Assembly (NCBI GenBank): GCA_014706295.1
Contig: JACSVZ010000007.1
Coordinates: 34,885,633-34,949,632, forward strand
Direction: 5' to 3'
Length of the DNA stretch: 64,000 nt
DNA from: Lycocorax pyrrhopterus obiensis
Taxonomy: Eukaryota; Chordata; Aves; Passeriformes; Paradisaeidae
Part shown: positions 49,041-60,435 of the stretch, piece by piece
How positions within the stretch are numbered: the first letter of the stretch is position 1
Layout: the number at the start of each line of letters is the position of its first letter
The notes under the pieces: generated by a model
What the model was told of the DNA's origin: nothing
What the model saw: the letters and a program-made list of their open reading frames with translations, nothing else
Databases searched by the model: none
Program-made: the position numbers and the translations under genes

Positions 49041-51799
49041 CTTCCCTCGGACTCTCTCAGAAGTTACCTCATCACCTCCTCTGACTTGCTTACCTGGTGA
49101 TGCAGAAGTCTCCCATCTGTCCCTCATCTTGCACACCCTCTCCTCAGGTTTAGGCACTCTTGATTGGCAGCATGAACAGTGCTTAAACTTCCTTATTCCT
49201 ATAAAGCAATAGTGGGATACTTTTGACTAGTTTCTTACAAACCTCAAATGAATGCAGCAATCTATTGTTAAATCTAACAGCCTGCTCTTTTATGTTTCCT
49301 TATTCTATGTCTTCTCACAGAAACAAGTAAGTGTTTCCAAATGCTATTTTTCATAAAATCAGCAAAAGTTTTGGAAAGGATTCTCATTAAAATCTTAATA
49401 CTTCTGACAAGTAAAGGCATTTTCTGCAGAAGTCCTAGTTCCAGGAGCATGCCAAAGCAAAGAAAGCTTTCCTATGTCTATTGTCTATTCTTTCTGAAAT
49501 AGGAAAAAAACTCCAACTGGTTTGGCTGCAAACCAGCATGATGATTATTGTCAGTTGCACATGTTGAAGATTTTCTTTTCAGTATAGTATGAAACACTAT
49601 CAATGTTTTCTCATTTATTTTTACATTTGCTTTCTGTTTTGTCCAGAAAATAACACTTAACACAGATAAAAACTGTTTTCCCCTCTTTAGCAGCAACAGA
49701 ATTTCAACACAATACAGGCTTCAAGTCATCTGCATAAGTTATCACCCTTTTAGCTACCAGAAACCTCTGAAACTGCTTAAAATATCAATTAGTATTTCGT
49801 TAGATCTCTATTTTCTACACTTCTAAAGCCACCTGACTTGCCTAGTTAACAAGGTTACTTTTGTACCCTGGATACTTGGCCTGAACACCGAAGATCTAAT
49901 ATAATACTATGACTCCACATAACAGATCTTTATACTCAGTTTATTTTTCTTCAGTCATTGTAAAAGTAAATAGTGAAGTACTTTTTGGGCCTGTAATCCC
50001 ATGTCAACTCCTGCCAAAGCTAGCCCCATCACTAAAAAATGTTGCCACAATTCAGACTGCATGAGGTGACAGCAGACAAAAAGACAGTAACAGCTCAAAT
50101 AGAAAAAGTATAAATGAAACAGACATCAAATACCATGCAGTGCTTCCAGATGATGCATAAAATAGGCTATAATGATGTGCTTATGAAGTGGAAGTTGGTA
50201 CTTTGGAGTTACTAGGGAAGTTACTGTTTATGTAAATTCATGTCATTACCCCAGTGGTAGCTGACCACTTCCATGGGGGACTAATTTTGAAATAAGTGAA
50301 AGCCATTTTTAATCTGAGACATTGCAATCCTGTGTGAGTACTGGACAGCACTCCTGCTCACCACCTGATGTAGTGTGTATCTGTGTCTTCACAGATGCCA
50401 CGACTTGCAGCTGCAGTTTGATTTTCTCAGTCAAATATTATCCCTTCAGGAACATACTAACATATCTTTTACTTTAAAAGCCTAACATACTGAATCAGCA
50501 AGCATTCATGCTTGAGCATCTTCCATGACTGAGAGACAACAAACCAAACCCTATCATCTTTTCCTTAATTTATACACAGCAACAAATCAGGTTGGTGATT
50601 TATCAAAATCACAACATCAATTTGAAAATGACATGGTGAAATCGATCTAAAAGAACGTTCAGAAATTAACTAAACATTCTGTCTTTCTATGTTGTAGGAC
50701 AAACATACAACAACAATAGAAAAGAACTGATAAATAGTTATATTCAATCTACAACAAAACACTGTCCAGATCAAAGCAGCTTCTGATCCACCAGAGATCT
50801 ATTTCTTTTATTAAGAGGTTCACCAAGGTTGGGCACTGGGGATGTATGGTACTCAACCTCTATAGATAACATGCATTCTAGCAAACTTACCTAGTAACTA
50901 CAGTAATCAAACAGTTGACAGTATTTGCCAACAAGACATTTCTGAGATTACGATCGTAGGGATCATATTTAAGCCTGAAAAGAGAGATGGCAGCAAAGTC
51001 AATTCGTATTGGATATGGTTCTTGTGCAAGTAGACCTCCTTTGAATCTAAGGGATTGCTGCTCTGTGTGTAGAAGAACTCTACCTTTACAGTTTTATTCT
51101 TACAGGGTAATTAAAATTGCTTGTGCTTTGATAAAAAATTATCAATAAAATTAGATAGCCAAAAGAAAACATTAACAACTTGAGAGTAAGCATTTCATAG
51201 CAACTGTAAGTAAATGATCAGAATTCTTTTTAACCTGCACGGCCTTTAGGTAGGGCGGTAACTTTAAGCTAGGATAATTATTCTCTGGAATCTGCTTGGA
51301 CAGGAAATGCTTTAACCTAGTTTCCACTACTTCTCTTTTAATTACAGTATTCTAGAAAAATTTATCACTATAGCAGAAAATAATTTTTATTCAATTTTGC
51401 TAGAATTCTATATAATTTTGCTAGAGTGAAATATAAAAACCTAACTCAAAAATAATTGATGTTTTGAACAGAGAACTAAAATAATCCAAAGACAGTTTCC
51501 ATCACAGTTAAAGTATTTAATGACAAAAATCAGGGTTTCCAGTAGTGAGTCAAGAGAGCAGGTCCCACCTTTTTTTTTTTCTCCCCAGAATGGCACAAAA
51601 TAATTTCTACATCTTTGAGAACGTCCAAGGAATTGGTTACAATACATATTAGCAAGTATTACAATTCTGGCAAATCATAGCAAAACCTACCTACCTTTAA
51701 GATCAATTTTAAGAGCACACATTTTTGTTAATATTTCACATAATGCACAACTTTTGCTAGACACAAAAGTAGCCTTTTAAGACAGAGTTTGCAGTACAG
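49041..51799. other. Intergenic DNA downstream of STXBP6
   Basis: 2.8 kb, AT-rich, without a recognised gene or repeat apart from the GC-richer tail of the LTR at its left end. Its right part may contain alternative distal 3' ends of STXBP6, because minus-strand AATAAA hexamers also occur at 51386-51391 and 51093-51098. Confidence 0.45.
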
Positions 51800-51809
51800 C
51801 AGTCAAGTC

Positions 51810-54567
51810 TAACAATACATTATTTTTATTCTGTTCAGAACTTTCAAAAGATAAAGAAACTATTAATATTGTTACAATTTACAAATACATTCTTTCATAT
51901 GAAACATTAACCTGAATCATAGTATATGTTATGTACATGACTATCTAATAAATACTAGGTTGTATACACACTACAAGCTAAGTTCCAGAAGGAAACTGCA
52001 ATGCTCTAAGATTTACCTTTGGATAAACATTTATACACCTCGATTTTTTTTCTAAAAACTACCAAACCTTGTAGTTTAATGAATAGCAAGAGCAAAGTAA
52101 ACAGACAAACCACTTTTCCTTCATTCAGAAGACTAGGTTACTTAAAGTTCCCATAGTAAATGGCTTCTGATGGTTGATTAAAGTCCTGAGTTATGATAAA
52201 AACAATACACTTAACTGGAATATATAAAACAACCCAAAATGCTGAAAAACTCAGGTGAGACTAAAGCAATGTTTTAGTACAGTTCAACTCACAAGAGGTC
52301 TGGAACTTAGCAGTGCAATTCTGATCTTGTCCTATCCACCTGGTATTTATGTAAACACTTGAAAATCAATGCCTTTTTATCTGAATTTAGACAACTAATT
52401 CTTTTCAGGTTTATCTGACCTGGGTTTTAAACATTTCTTCCAATTATTTGCAAGCTTAGAGGACTGGCTAGATGGCAGCAGTTCAGAATCTACTTCTTTC
52501 TCTCGAGAGAAAGACTGTGAGGTTAGCAGCAGAATATAGTTTAAAAAGAGTGGAAAATATGACAAGAAGATAGCTATGTGGTCAAAAATGTACTCCCTGA
52601 CTGATTTATAATCCATCTTTAAAAAAAAAAATAGCCTAACATTTTGTATCTAGCAGAAGTTTAGTTTCTAGTCAGACACTGTTTTCCTGGTTAATAGCAG
52701 AAATACCCATAGTCACTACAACAGCATTCAGACATTTCCAGGGCAAGCATTACTTACACATAGCTCAGCAGAGTGTTCACAACTTGTGTTGTTAATGAAC
52801 CTGTTCTGATTTATAACAGAAGTGGCCAAATTCCATTTCAGTAGGTGCTAGATTTGGTAACTGTTGGAGCTGGTGCTAAGTAGATCTAAATGATCATGCG
52901 GTACTACACAAATGACCCATTCTCTCAACTCCCAGTGTGAAATTAAATAAAAAGCTTAATACAAAACTGTTTAAATTACAGGAAAAAAACAAAACCAAAA
53001 CAGGTGTAAAGTTTGAATGCAATCAGCTAACTAGACAGTGTCCTTAGCTCAAATGAGAATACTTTCCTAAAGGCAAGCATCTTTCTTGAGATGGCTATTT
53101 CCATGTGATTTTCCGTTATTTCAGCTTGCAGTAAGTAAAATATTCTCAATTACTACAGCAGCTTTTATCTCTCTTACAAGCACTGCTCTGAGGATTTTAG
53201 ACTGTTGTGTCATTAATAATGCAAAAATCATATTCTACAATGAATACAGTACATTCACATAATGCCAGCTTTTCTCTGGTAAGATGAGGGCAAAAATGAA
53301 GAGCAGGCATTTTCAGAAGACGAAGGCTGTACCTTCTGCAACGATTTCTTGTCTAGCATCCTGGTTTAAAAAAAGAAAAAAGCAACATCTTTTTCTCCTT
53401 TGTTTATTCCTTTTCATTTTCAAAGCATATTAGACAATCTTAAAAATGTTAAGAAAACAGCTGTGAAGGAAAAAGGTAACCTGCTCATTTTTGTAAGAGA
53501 AATACGGTGCATATATTGCATGTAGTGAATACAAATGAAGTAGTCACCCTTCTAGTGATAACATATTGAAAGCTGAGACTCAAACTAGAAGTTGATTCTA
53601 GTGTACCAAGACATGCTTTTTGAAAGCCTCTATATTAAAAATCAGACACAACTTGCTAACACAAAAGTCATTAAAATCAGAAAAATTTCTGAAGTGTTCC
53701 AAAAATCTCCTACTGTAGAATTTATGAAAAAACAGATGTCTTGAAAATAGTGCACTCTCATCTTCCCAGGCTTTTGCATTCTCATTTTCATGGGCCTTTA
53801 GCCATACAAAAAAATCACAGGTAAAAAGAAATGTTATTTTATAAGTTGTAGATTGTGTTTGAGGCACAGCTATGTGCGTATTAATGTAAAAATTACTTTT
53901 TTCCTCAATTTTGAAACCTCAAGCATACATTCTTTGTGTTTCAGTATACTATTCAAATAATCAGTCTGAAAGTGAAAATAGGAACATGTAAAATGCTGAT
54001 ATGAATGAAATTCAGATACACACTTCTGAATGCTGGTGCACATGCAACACTTCCTACACTAGTTGGAAAAAACAATTTTTTCTGTTTCCCAGGACAAAGC
54101 AGTTTGTCCTCCACTATAGCTACAACCCCAGATGTTTAATTCTAACATTCATTCACATTCTGCTGATGCTACATTAAATGAAGAAAATTATACCCCTTCT
54201 TTGGATTTTATTTCCACACACGTCCACAATCAGTTCAATCATTTTTTTTGTACAACCACAGAAGAATATTACTATTTTAATCCTGATCAGCTTGTCATTT
54301 GGTCCTTTTTCAGTGTTTGCTTTCACTCCTGTAACAACTGAAATACAGGTAGAAAGTACTGCAGGACTGTGTAGCAATATCAAAAAAGAGGAACAAAAGT
54401 AAGTCAGAAAGGTAGATATGCAACACTTTTTCCTGCACAGAAACTGAAAGAATGCATCTCCACTGAACAGGAAGGAAAAAGCACACAGAAGACTGGATCT
54501 CCTGTAAAAGTTGCTGATTGTAGTCTTTTCAGCTTCTCTTGAGAAGATTGCAACTTTGGGCAGTATC
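51810..54567 (-). other. STXBP6: Probable 3'UTR of STXBP6
   Basis: The sequence following the STXBP6 stop codon on the minus strand. It is AT-rich, free of recognisable transposable elements over its full length (unlike the flanks), and has no spliced or open coding sequence of note. A long 3'UTR is common in neuronal genes, and the repeat-free state fits a transcribed, constrained region. The distal end rests only on an AATAAA at 51825-51830. The open frame at 53598-53867 (minus, 89 codons) inside it is taken as chance. Confidence 0.45.
51825..51830 (-). terminator. STXBP6: Candidate poly(A) signal of STXBP6
   Basis: The plus strand reads TTTATT, which is AATAAA on the gene strand, about 2.74 kb beyond the stop codon. 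T/G-containing sequence (ATGTATTGTTAGACTTGACT on the minus strand) follows at the distance expected for a downstream element. Other AATAAA hexamers on this strand lie at 54207-54212, 53402-53407, 51386-51391 and 51093-51098, so the site actually used is undecided. Confidence 0.35.
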
Positions 54568-54591
54568 TCAGCATTTGTGCTTCATGGCAAG
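54568..54591 (-). CDS. STXBP6: STXBP6 (amisyn) last coding exon: seven codons plus stop
   Basis: Read on the minus strand, the pyrimidine-rich acceptor CTCTCTTTTTTTCAG-like sequence (plus-strand CTGAAAAAGAGAG from 54592) is followed by codons for LAMKHKC and TGA (54568-54570). Joined to the exon at 55781-55938, which ends exactly at a codon boundary, it completes the C-terminus of amisyn as I recall it from vertebrates (...AETAHKLAMKHKC). The peptide finishes the R-SNARE-like helix. There is no transmembrane anchor, unlike VAMP proteins, which fits amisyn being a soluble protein. The final residue is Cys. The exon is too short to be found by open-frame length; splice phase and family identity identify it. 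The 3'UTR continues in the same exon. Confidence 0.95.
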   Translation of the reverse strand, partial: LAMKHKC

Positions 54592-55780
54592 CTGAAAAAG
54601 AGAGAAAAAAAATAATTAAAGAGTGATCACCTATAACAACAGCTGTATCAACCTAATGTGGCTAGTCTGGATAAGAAGAATTTAAGATAAATTCTCTGAA
54701 GGATGCCTGAAATCCATTAACTTCTTTGCATACAGATATGCAGCCATTCCCTTTCCTGGGACATAGAGACAAAGCCTCCCTTTGCCATGCTGAGGAGGCA
54801 GGATTTATCTGCTTTCACAGCTCTGTTTCCCAATGTTCCATTATTTTGCTATCTGTGAGGAACACTAGAGCAAGACACCAGAAACAAAGACGTGCTTAAA
54901 AGAATAGTAATTTTGACCCAATGATTTTGATTGTTAACTACAATCAGAAATTCTAGACAAGTAATTTAAAACACCTATTCAGGAGCTCTGCCACTACATA
55001 ATGATGAAAAATAAAGGACTGATTGCCTTTCCGACTCTGTGATTACCGATTATTTCCAATTCAAATAATTCAAAAATGGACTTAACTGGGAATGAGAGGG
55101 AGAAGAAAGAGACGAAGTGAGTTAAAACCTGTATAAAATGTGTAGACAAACTGACATTGCAAACCAAGCAGAGAGCTTAGGGTTAGGTTCCATATAATAA
55201 AAAATTGCTATCTGAAGATAATAGCATGCTAACAAAGCTGAGGTAAGTGAACCCTCTGGGAAATTACCTTGAAAACAGAACTGGTAGGGGTAGTTAAAAT
55301 TCACTCATTTGCTACTGGTGAAATGATGACCAATAAATGACTCAAACGAAACTGACATAAGCCTTTAATACTCAAGGACTTGGTTACAAATATGCTTTTT
55401 TTAAAAATTAGTATTTGCATGCATATACTAGAAATGCATTTCAGCATGAAAGAACTTAAACCAACAGTTTTCTTTCTTTCTTTCTTTCTTTCTTTCCTGA
55501 AACAGCAATTTTTTTTTTTAATCTGTCTTTGGCAGGCAACTCTGAGAAGTTACTATACAGAATTTATAACTTGAAGATCCTGTGCAGTCACCAACAAATG
55601 GAAGGGATTTTTTAGAGCCAAAGAAAGTGAAGAAGGTGTCACAAGCAGGATTTGATACATACCCTGAGCTAAGTTCAAGACTTTATACAGCTAAGTATAG
55701 ATCCATGCTTTCATTCAACAAACTCTGACAGCCAAATATGTGACTTTAACCTACTGAGTCTTATCCTGCCGAAATCTTAC
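54592..55780 (-). other. STXBP6: Last intron of STXBP6
   Basis: A 1189-bp intron bounded on the minus strand by GTAAGATTTCGG at 55780 and a polypyrimidine-CAG at 54592-54594. It is phase 0. It contains a (TTTC)n run on the plus strand (55469-55497, GAAA on the gene strand) and a T-run near 55510. The minus-strand open frame 55122-55304 has no domain. No exon is seen within it. Confidence 0.9.
55469..55497. repeat. (TTTC)n microsatellite in the STXBP6 intron
   Basis: About seven tandem TTTC units, followed after a short gap by a run of T near 55509-55519. It lies within the last intron, away from both splice sites. Confidence 0.95.
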
Positions 55781-55938
55781 CTTATGTGCAGTTTCTGCAA
55801 ACTGCTGAGCACTGTTTTTCAGCTCCTCTGTCTTTTCTTCTGCACGACCTAGCCTTTCACCACGCTCATTCAAGGCCTGACTTGCCTTCTGTACTGCACT
55901 TGTCACACTGTCTGCTGCTGAATGCAGTATGCTGTTTC
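55781..55938 (-). CDS. STXBP6: STXBP6 (amisyn) penultimate coding exon: R-SNARE-like coiled coil
   Basis: A 158-bp exon on the minus strand. The acceptor is TTTTGGTGTTGCAG, ending at 55939; the donor is AAG|GTAAGATTTCGG at 55780. The first two bases (GA) complete a codon begun in the previous exon (phase 1); then 52 codons run to the donor. They include NSILHSAADSVTSAVQKASQ, ALNERGERLGRAEEKTEELK and NSAQQFAETAHK, which I recognise as the C-terminal SNARE-like helix of amisyn. The Arg of 'LNERG' (codon at 55862-55864) aligns with the zero-layer Arg of VAMP-type R-SNAREs. Amisyn is known to pair with syntaxin-1 and SNAP-25 in non-fusogenic complexes, to bind phosphoinositides through an N-terminal PH-like domain and to restrain exocytosis. 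That domain is encoded by upstream exons not found in this window. The open frame extends past both splice sites by chance. Confidence 0.96.
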
Positions 55939-56034
55939 CTGCAACACCAAAAGAAGCCATTAGAGCACTCAAGTATATATATGCTTTGTATTATATATAA
56001 TTACTTTAATTTATAATGCTCTAGAGCTGATGTG
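55939..56034 (-). other. STXBP6: STXBP6 intron sequence next to the acceptor
   Basis: Short unique intron sequence with TATATA runs at 55974-55999, ending where the CR1 at 56035 begins. Confidence 0.7.
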
Positions 56035-57010
56035 CTATCTGGACTGGCCTTACTTCACTATAGCCTCTCTTCAGGTGGTTGTAGAGAAAGATGAAATCCC
56101 CCTGAGCCTCCTCGAGACTAAACAAACCCAGCTCCCTCAGCTGTTCCTCATAAGACAAGTTCTCTAGACCTCTCACGAGCCTCGTTGCCCTTCACTGGAC
56201 ACACTCCAGTACTTCAGTAGCCTTTTTAAAGTGAGGGGCCCAAAACTGAACGCACTACTTGAGGTGTGGCCTCACCAATACTGAGTACAGAGGGATGGTC
56301 ACTTCCCTGGACCTGCTGGCCACACTATTTCTGATACAGACCAAGATGCCACTGGCCTTCTTGGCCACCTGGGCCCACTGCTGGCTCACACTGAGCCCGT
56401 GGTTGACCAGCACCAAGTCCCTTTCTGCCACTCTTCCCCTGCTTGTAGCGCTGCCTGGGATTGCTGCGACCCAAGTGCAGCACCTGGCACTTTGCCTTAC
56501 TGAACCTCGTGCTGTTGTCCTCAGCCCACTGATGGAGTCTGTCCAGATCCCTCTGTAGAGCCTTCCTTCCCTTGAGAGGTCAACACTCCCACCCATCTCA
56601 GTATCATCTGCAAATCTACTAAGGCTGCCCCCAGTTGCTACATCTAGATAATCAATAAAGATGTTTAACAGGATCAGCCCCAAAACTGAGCCTTGGGGAA
56701 CACTGCTAGTGATGGGTCACCAACTGGATTTTAGTTCCATTCACCACAACTCTCTGGGCCTGGACATCCAGCTAGACTTTTATCCGTCAAAGAGTCCATC
56801 CAAGCTGCAAGCAGGCAGCTGACCTAGGAGGATGCTGTGGGAGATGGTGTCAAGCACTTTATTGAAGTCTAGATAACACCCACAGCCCTCATCTACTGAG
56901 CAAATCACTTTGTCATAGAAGGACACCAGAGGAGTCAAGCAGCACCTTCCTTTCGTAAATCCATGTTGGTTGGGCTTGATCCCCTGGCTGACCTGGCTGT
57001 CCTTTTTTCC
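56035..57010 (-). mobile_element. CR1 LINE, reverse transcriptase and 3' region, in STXBP6 intron
   Basis: A minus-strand CR1 of nearly 1 kb, in the same orientation as the host gene. The upstream end reads CAACCAACATGGATTTACGA and ...CTAGACTTCAATAAAGTGCTTGACACC, the palm region before the catalytic box. The frame 56683-56255 then gives LLNIFIDYLDVATGGSLSRF followed by ADDTEMGG, with the FADD catalytic box intact. After a frame disturbance come [20 protein letters not shown] and SRSREVTIPLYSVLVRPHLK, then a stop where active elements read EYC. The 3' terminal repeat is absent; the element fades at about 56035. It has stops upstream of the palm region and is not functional. Confidence 0.93.
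56255..56683 (-). pseudogene. CR1 reverse transcriptase fragment (FADD box intact)
   Basis: An open stretch of 142 codons within the CR1 at 56035-57010, covering the end of the RT palm (NIFIDYLD, then RFADDTEMGG) and the C-terminal region ([39 protein letters not shown]). The middle part ([20 protein letters not shown]) is out of frame relative to active CR1, whose text there reads 'RDLDRL..WA..N'. A paired frameshift has therefore kept the frame open without keeping the protein. It is a decayed remnant, not a gene. Confidence 0.85.
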
Positions 57011-57270
57011 ACAGCATTAAAACCAAATATATAATACTTTTAAATTAATTATTCTGGTAAAGGTATGAAACAAATTCAACAAAGCTGAAGTGAGCACTAC
57101 AGCAAATCTGCTGTTAAAGTCTGCTGTTCTTACAGACTTACAAAGACAAGTGAAAACAGACACAAACACACTGCTTTTATCATTAATCTGAGAAGTGTAT
57201 CTACTTCGGAAACATTCTCACGTTAAAAAATCAAACCCAAACAACTTGAAGGGCTATTTTGCTACTAGTT
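57011..57270. other. STXBP6 intron between CR1 and LTR
   Basis: 260 bases of AT-rich unique sequence; nothing recognised. Confidence 0.5.
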
Positions 57271-57853
57271 TGCTGTAGTTTAGCCCCAGCCAGCAACCAA
57301 GCACCACGCAGCTGCTTGCTCACTCTCCCAGCAGTAGGAATGGGGAGAGAACTGGAACAGTAAAAATTAGAAAACTGATTAGGTGAGATACAGATAGTTT
57401 AGCAGGGAAAGCAAAAGCTATGCACTAAAGTAAAGTAAAACAAGAAATGAAGTCACTGCTTCCCACAGGCAGGCAGGGGTTCAGCCATCTCCAGGAGAGC
57501 AGGCACCCATCACACAGTAACAGCTCAGCATGAAGACAAATGTCATGACCCCAAACTTGCTCCCCTTCCTCCTTCGTCCTCCCACTTTATGTACTGAGCA
57601 TGATGTCATTCTGCCTGGAATATCCCTTTGGTCAGTTGTCCAAGCTGTGTCTCCTTCTTCCAGCCTCCCACGCACCCCCAGCTTCCTCGCCAGCGTGGCC
57701 GTACGAAAAGTGGAAAAGGCTTGTTCCTGCGCAAGCCCAGCTCAGCAATAACAAAAACATCTCCATATTATCAACCCTGTGTTCAGCACAAATCTAAAAC
57801 ATTGCCCCGTACCAGCCACTGTGAAAAAAATTAACACAGCTGAAACTAGCACA
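57271..57853 (-). mobile_element. Solitary LTR in STXBP6 intron
   Basis: About 583 bp on the minus strand, from TGTGCTAGTTTCAGCTGTGT at 57853 to ...GGGGCTAAACTACAGCA at 57271. The plus-strand text GTTTAGCCCCAGCCAGCAAC and CAAGCACCACGCAGCTGCTT at its left edge is shared with the 6437 and 19856 copies. The flanking pentamers TAGTT (57266-57270) and CAGCT (57854-57858) agree at 3/5, both differences being C/T transitions, so a decayed 5-bp duplication is possible. CATAAA on the minus strand stands at the TATA position (about 57585-57592). It lies in the same orientation as STXBP6. Confidence 0.88.
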
Positions 57854-59399
57854 CAGCTTCATTAGAAAAAAGAACAAATGACCCTTTCAGACCCGGTTTT
57901 CAAATAATAATCCTTTCCTTAGAAAGGCCAAACAAATAATGAATAGTGAAACTAAAGGTTGCCCTGAGTAGCCTGTGGAGCACAATACAAGCTGCATATG
58001 CAGGAATTCCTGACATAAAGAAAACTGCCTTACAATTTTATTAAACTAAAACACAACTAGTATTAAACTATGGAGGGGAGGGAGACACTGAAGAACCTAC
58101 ACACAGTGACTCACAGATGATGAGTCAAGATGAGAAATAACAATAAAAAAGCACCCAGGCCTCCTGTATACCAATATTGTTACATTTTTCACATCAAGAC
58201 TTAAAGAAAATGGATGTATAGGATGTGGGACTGCTACAGGTTTGGGGTTTTTTTCTATTGCGTTTAGAAAAGGAATGTAACAGCCGGCATTATTGTTGAA
58301 GAGATTAGTATCTAACAATACCGTGAGCTGGAACTTTGCAGAGACAGAAATTAATCTTTTCAAGTGGTCTCCCTTCAGACACTGAGGTGTTTGATTGTAA
58401 AACCAAACACCTTTACACTTTCTTTAAAATTTTTCTGTCAATTGCTATTTTGTTCATAATTTTTTGAAGGAGATTATTATTTTGGCTTCTGTTCGGGCAG
58501 CTTTTCCAATAAACACACGTACTGAGCAACACTACACTGGAAATAGTTTTCCTTTTTTGGTGGTGTGATCTAATGGCTTTAGCCTCTTGTATAGTGTTAG
58601 TTTTCTAGGATAAGAGTTTTTAAAGCTCCCAACACTAATTAAATCTGTTGTTTACAAGATCACAAAGCCTCTGCTGAATTCAAGGGAAGCAGGCTACATG
58701 GATAACCTTATAAAACTAAGCATCTTCCAAAGTCTTAAAATGTGCTGGGGAGCAGAATTTAACATTGCTGACTTTCTGTCATGTCAATAGGGAACTACAG
58801 AACAAAAATATTCTTCATTTTCTACACTCCTAAAAATATTCTCTGTTTTCTATACTCATAAAAATATTTGTAGATTTGTGGCCAAAGATTGGTATCTATT
58901 TCTCCACATTATTTTCAGCAAAGAAGAATGAACTTTAAAGTTTGGCACAATGATAGTAACTGTTTTTCCCTCTAGCTAGCACAATATTGTGTTCTCTCCA
59001 GGTTAAGATCTGCTGTATTTTCTCATGGGCAGTGACTTGCAGTGAACCTGCTATTCTGAGACTGTTCCGAAGAACTACTTTCGGAGAATCCTTACCAGTG
59101 GAATGTCAGTAAAACAATAAAAAAAAAATCTGTTCTCATCTATGAGCAACTCAGAAACCCACATGTCAGTAGTCTATGGAATTTCATCAGTGTATTTCTA
59201 GAGCATGTGTAGGTGGTTGCTGGTATGACTGACTATGCCTCATCCCTGTATTAGTATCACTGCAGGAATAGCAACACTTGCACTGGACGTATTGGAAAAT
59301 CATTCCTATGAATAAATCACCTACAACCTGCAAAACTTTTAAGCTGCTCTTCAGGAGGCAACTACTCTGATTCAAAATGTCCTGAGAAATGTTTTCCAT
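57854..59399. other. STXBP6 intron, no exon seen
   Basis: 1.5 kb of AT-rich sequence. TTTCTAYACTCMTAAAAATATT-like text occurs twice (58819-58840 and 58847-58868, 20 of 22 bases equal, period 28). The open frame 58097-58363 (minus) is not recognised and its ends lack a convincing exon structure. Confidence 0.5.
58819..58868. repeat. Two-copy tandem duplication, period 28
   Basis: Two 22-base copies starting TTTCTA and ending AAAAATATT, differing at two positions (C/T and C/A). Confidence 0.75.
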
Positions 59400-60435
59400 G
59401 TTGATTCAATCCTTTAGGATTTCAGTAAAGCTTCTGATACTGTCTCTCACAGGACCCTTCTGGACAAAATGTCCAGCACACAGCTGGATAAATATATCAT
59501 GTGATGGGTGAGCAACTGGTTCATGGGTCAGGCTCCAAGGGCGACAGTGAATGGGGTGACATCAGACTGGGGACCTGTCACTAATGGGTTCTACAGGGCG
59601 CAATTTTCAACACCTTCAAAAAGGACTTGGATGCAGGACACAAATGGATACTGAGGAAGTTTGCAGACAATACTAAATTGGGAGGAGCTGTTGACTCCCT
59701 CAGAGGAAGAGAGGCCCTGCAGAAAGACCACAATCACCAACTACATGAAGTTCAATAAAGGAAAGTGCTGGTTTCTGTACCTGGGATGGAGCAACCCTAG
59801 ACTTCTGTATAGACTGAGGAACAAGAGCAGTGCCATGGGAAGATCCAGGTCACTGGCAAGTTGAATCTGAGTCAGCAGTGCCCTGGCAGCCAGGAGGGCC
59901 AACTGTGTCCTGGGGTACATCAGGCACGGCATCACCAGCCAGGCAAGGGAGGGGACTGTCCCACTCTGCTCTGCTCACCTCAAGTCCTGTGTGCACAGTT
60001 TTGGACACCACAACACACAAAGGATATAAAGCTGTTAGAGAGTGTCCAAAAAAGGACTACAATGATGGTGAAGACTCTAGAGAAGAAGCCATACGAGGAG
60101 TAGTTGAGGTCATTTGGCTTGCTCAGCCTGAAGGAGACTGAGGGCAGACCTCATCGCAGTCTACAACCTCCTCGTGAGGGAAAGAGGAGGGGCGGGCACT
60201 GATGTCTTCAGTTTATTTTGGATATTAGAAAAAGTTTTTTTACCCAAAGGATGCTTGGCCAGTGGAATGGGCTCTCTATGGCAGTGGTCACAGCACCAGC
60301 CTGACAGAGTTCAAGATGCATTTAGACAACGCTCTCAGGCACAGGGTGTGACTCTTGGGGTGTCCTGTGCAGGGCCAGGAGCTGAACTTTGATAATCCTC
60401 ATATGTCTCTTCCAACTCAGGATATTCTACAATTC
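59400..60435 (+). mobile_element. CR1 LINE, RT palm to 3' end, antisense to STXBP6
   Basis: A 1-kb CR1 on the plus strand. It begins in the palm region (DFSKASDTVSHRTLLDKMSS, then TQLDKYIM and a stop, then WVSNWFMGQAPRATVNGVTS). The catalytic box near 59660 reads KFADNTKLGG, so the second Asp of FADD is Asn. The following region (ALQKDHNHQLHEVQ in place of the usual, then KCWFLYLGWSNP) shows frame changes. The C-terminal part (QQCPGSQEGQL..., GTVPLCSAHLKS-like, with losses) leads to the 3' region (CCTGTGCAGGGCCAGGAGCT) and the terminal repeat CTTCCAACTCAGGATATTCT then ACAATTC. It is the most complete CR1 3' half in the window and is closely related to 12945-13424. It is inactive. Confidence 0.93.
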
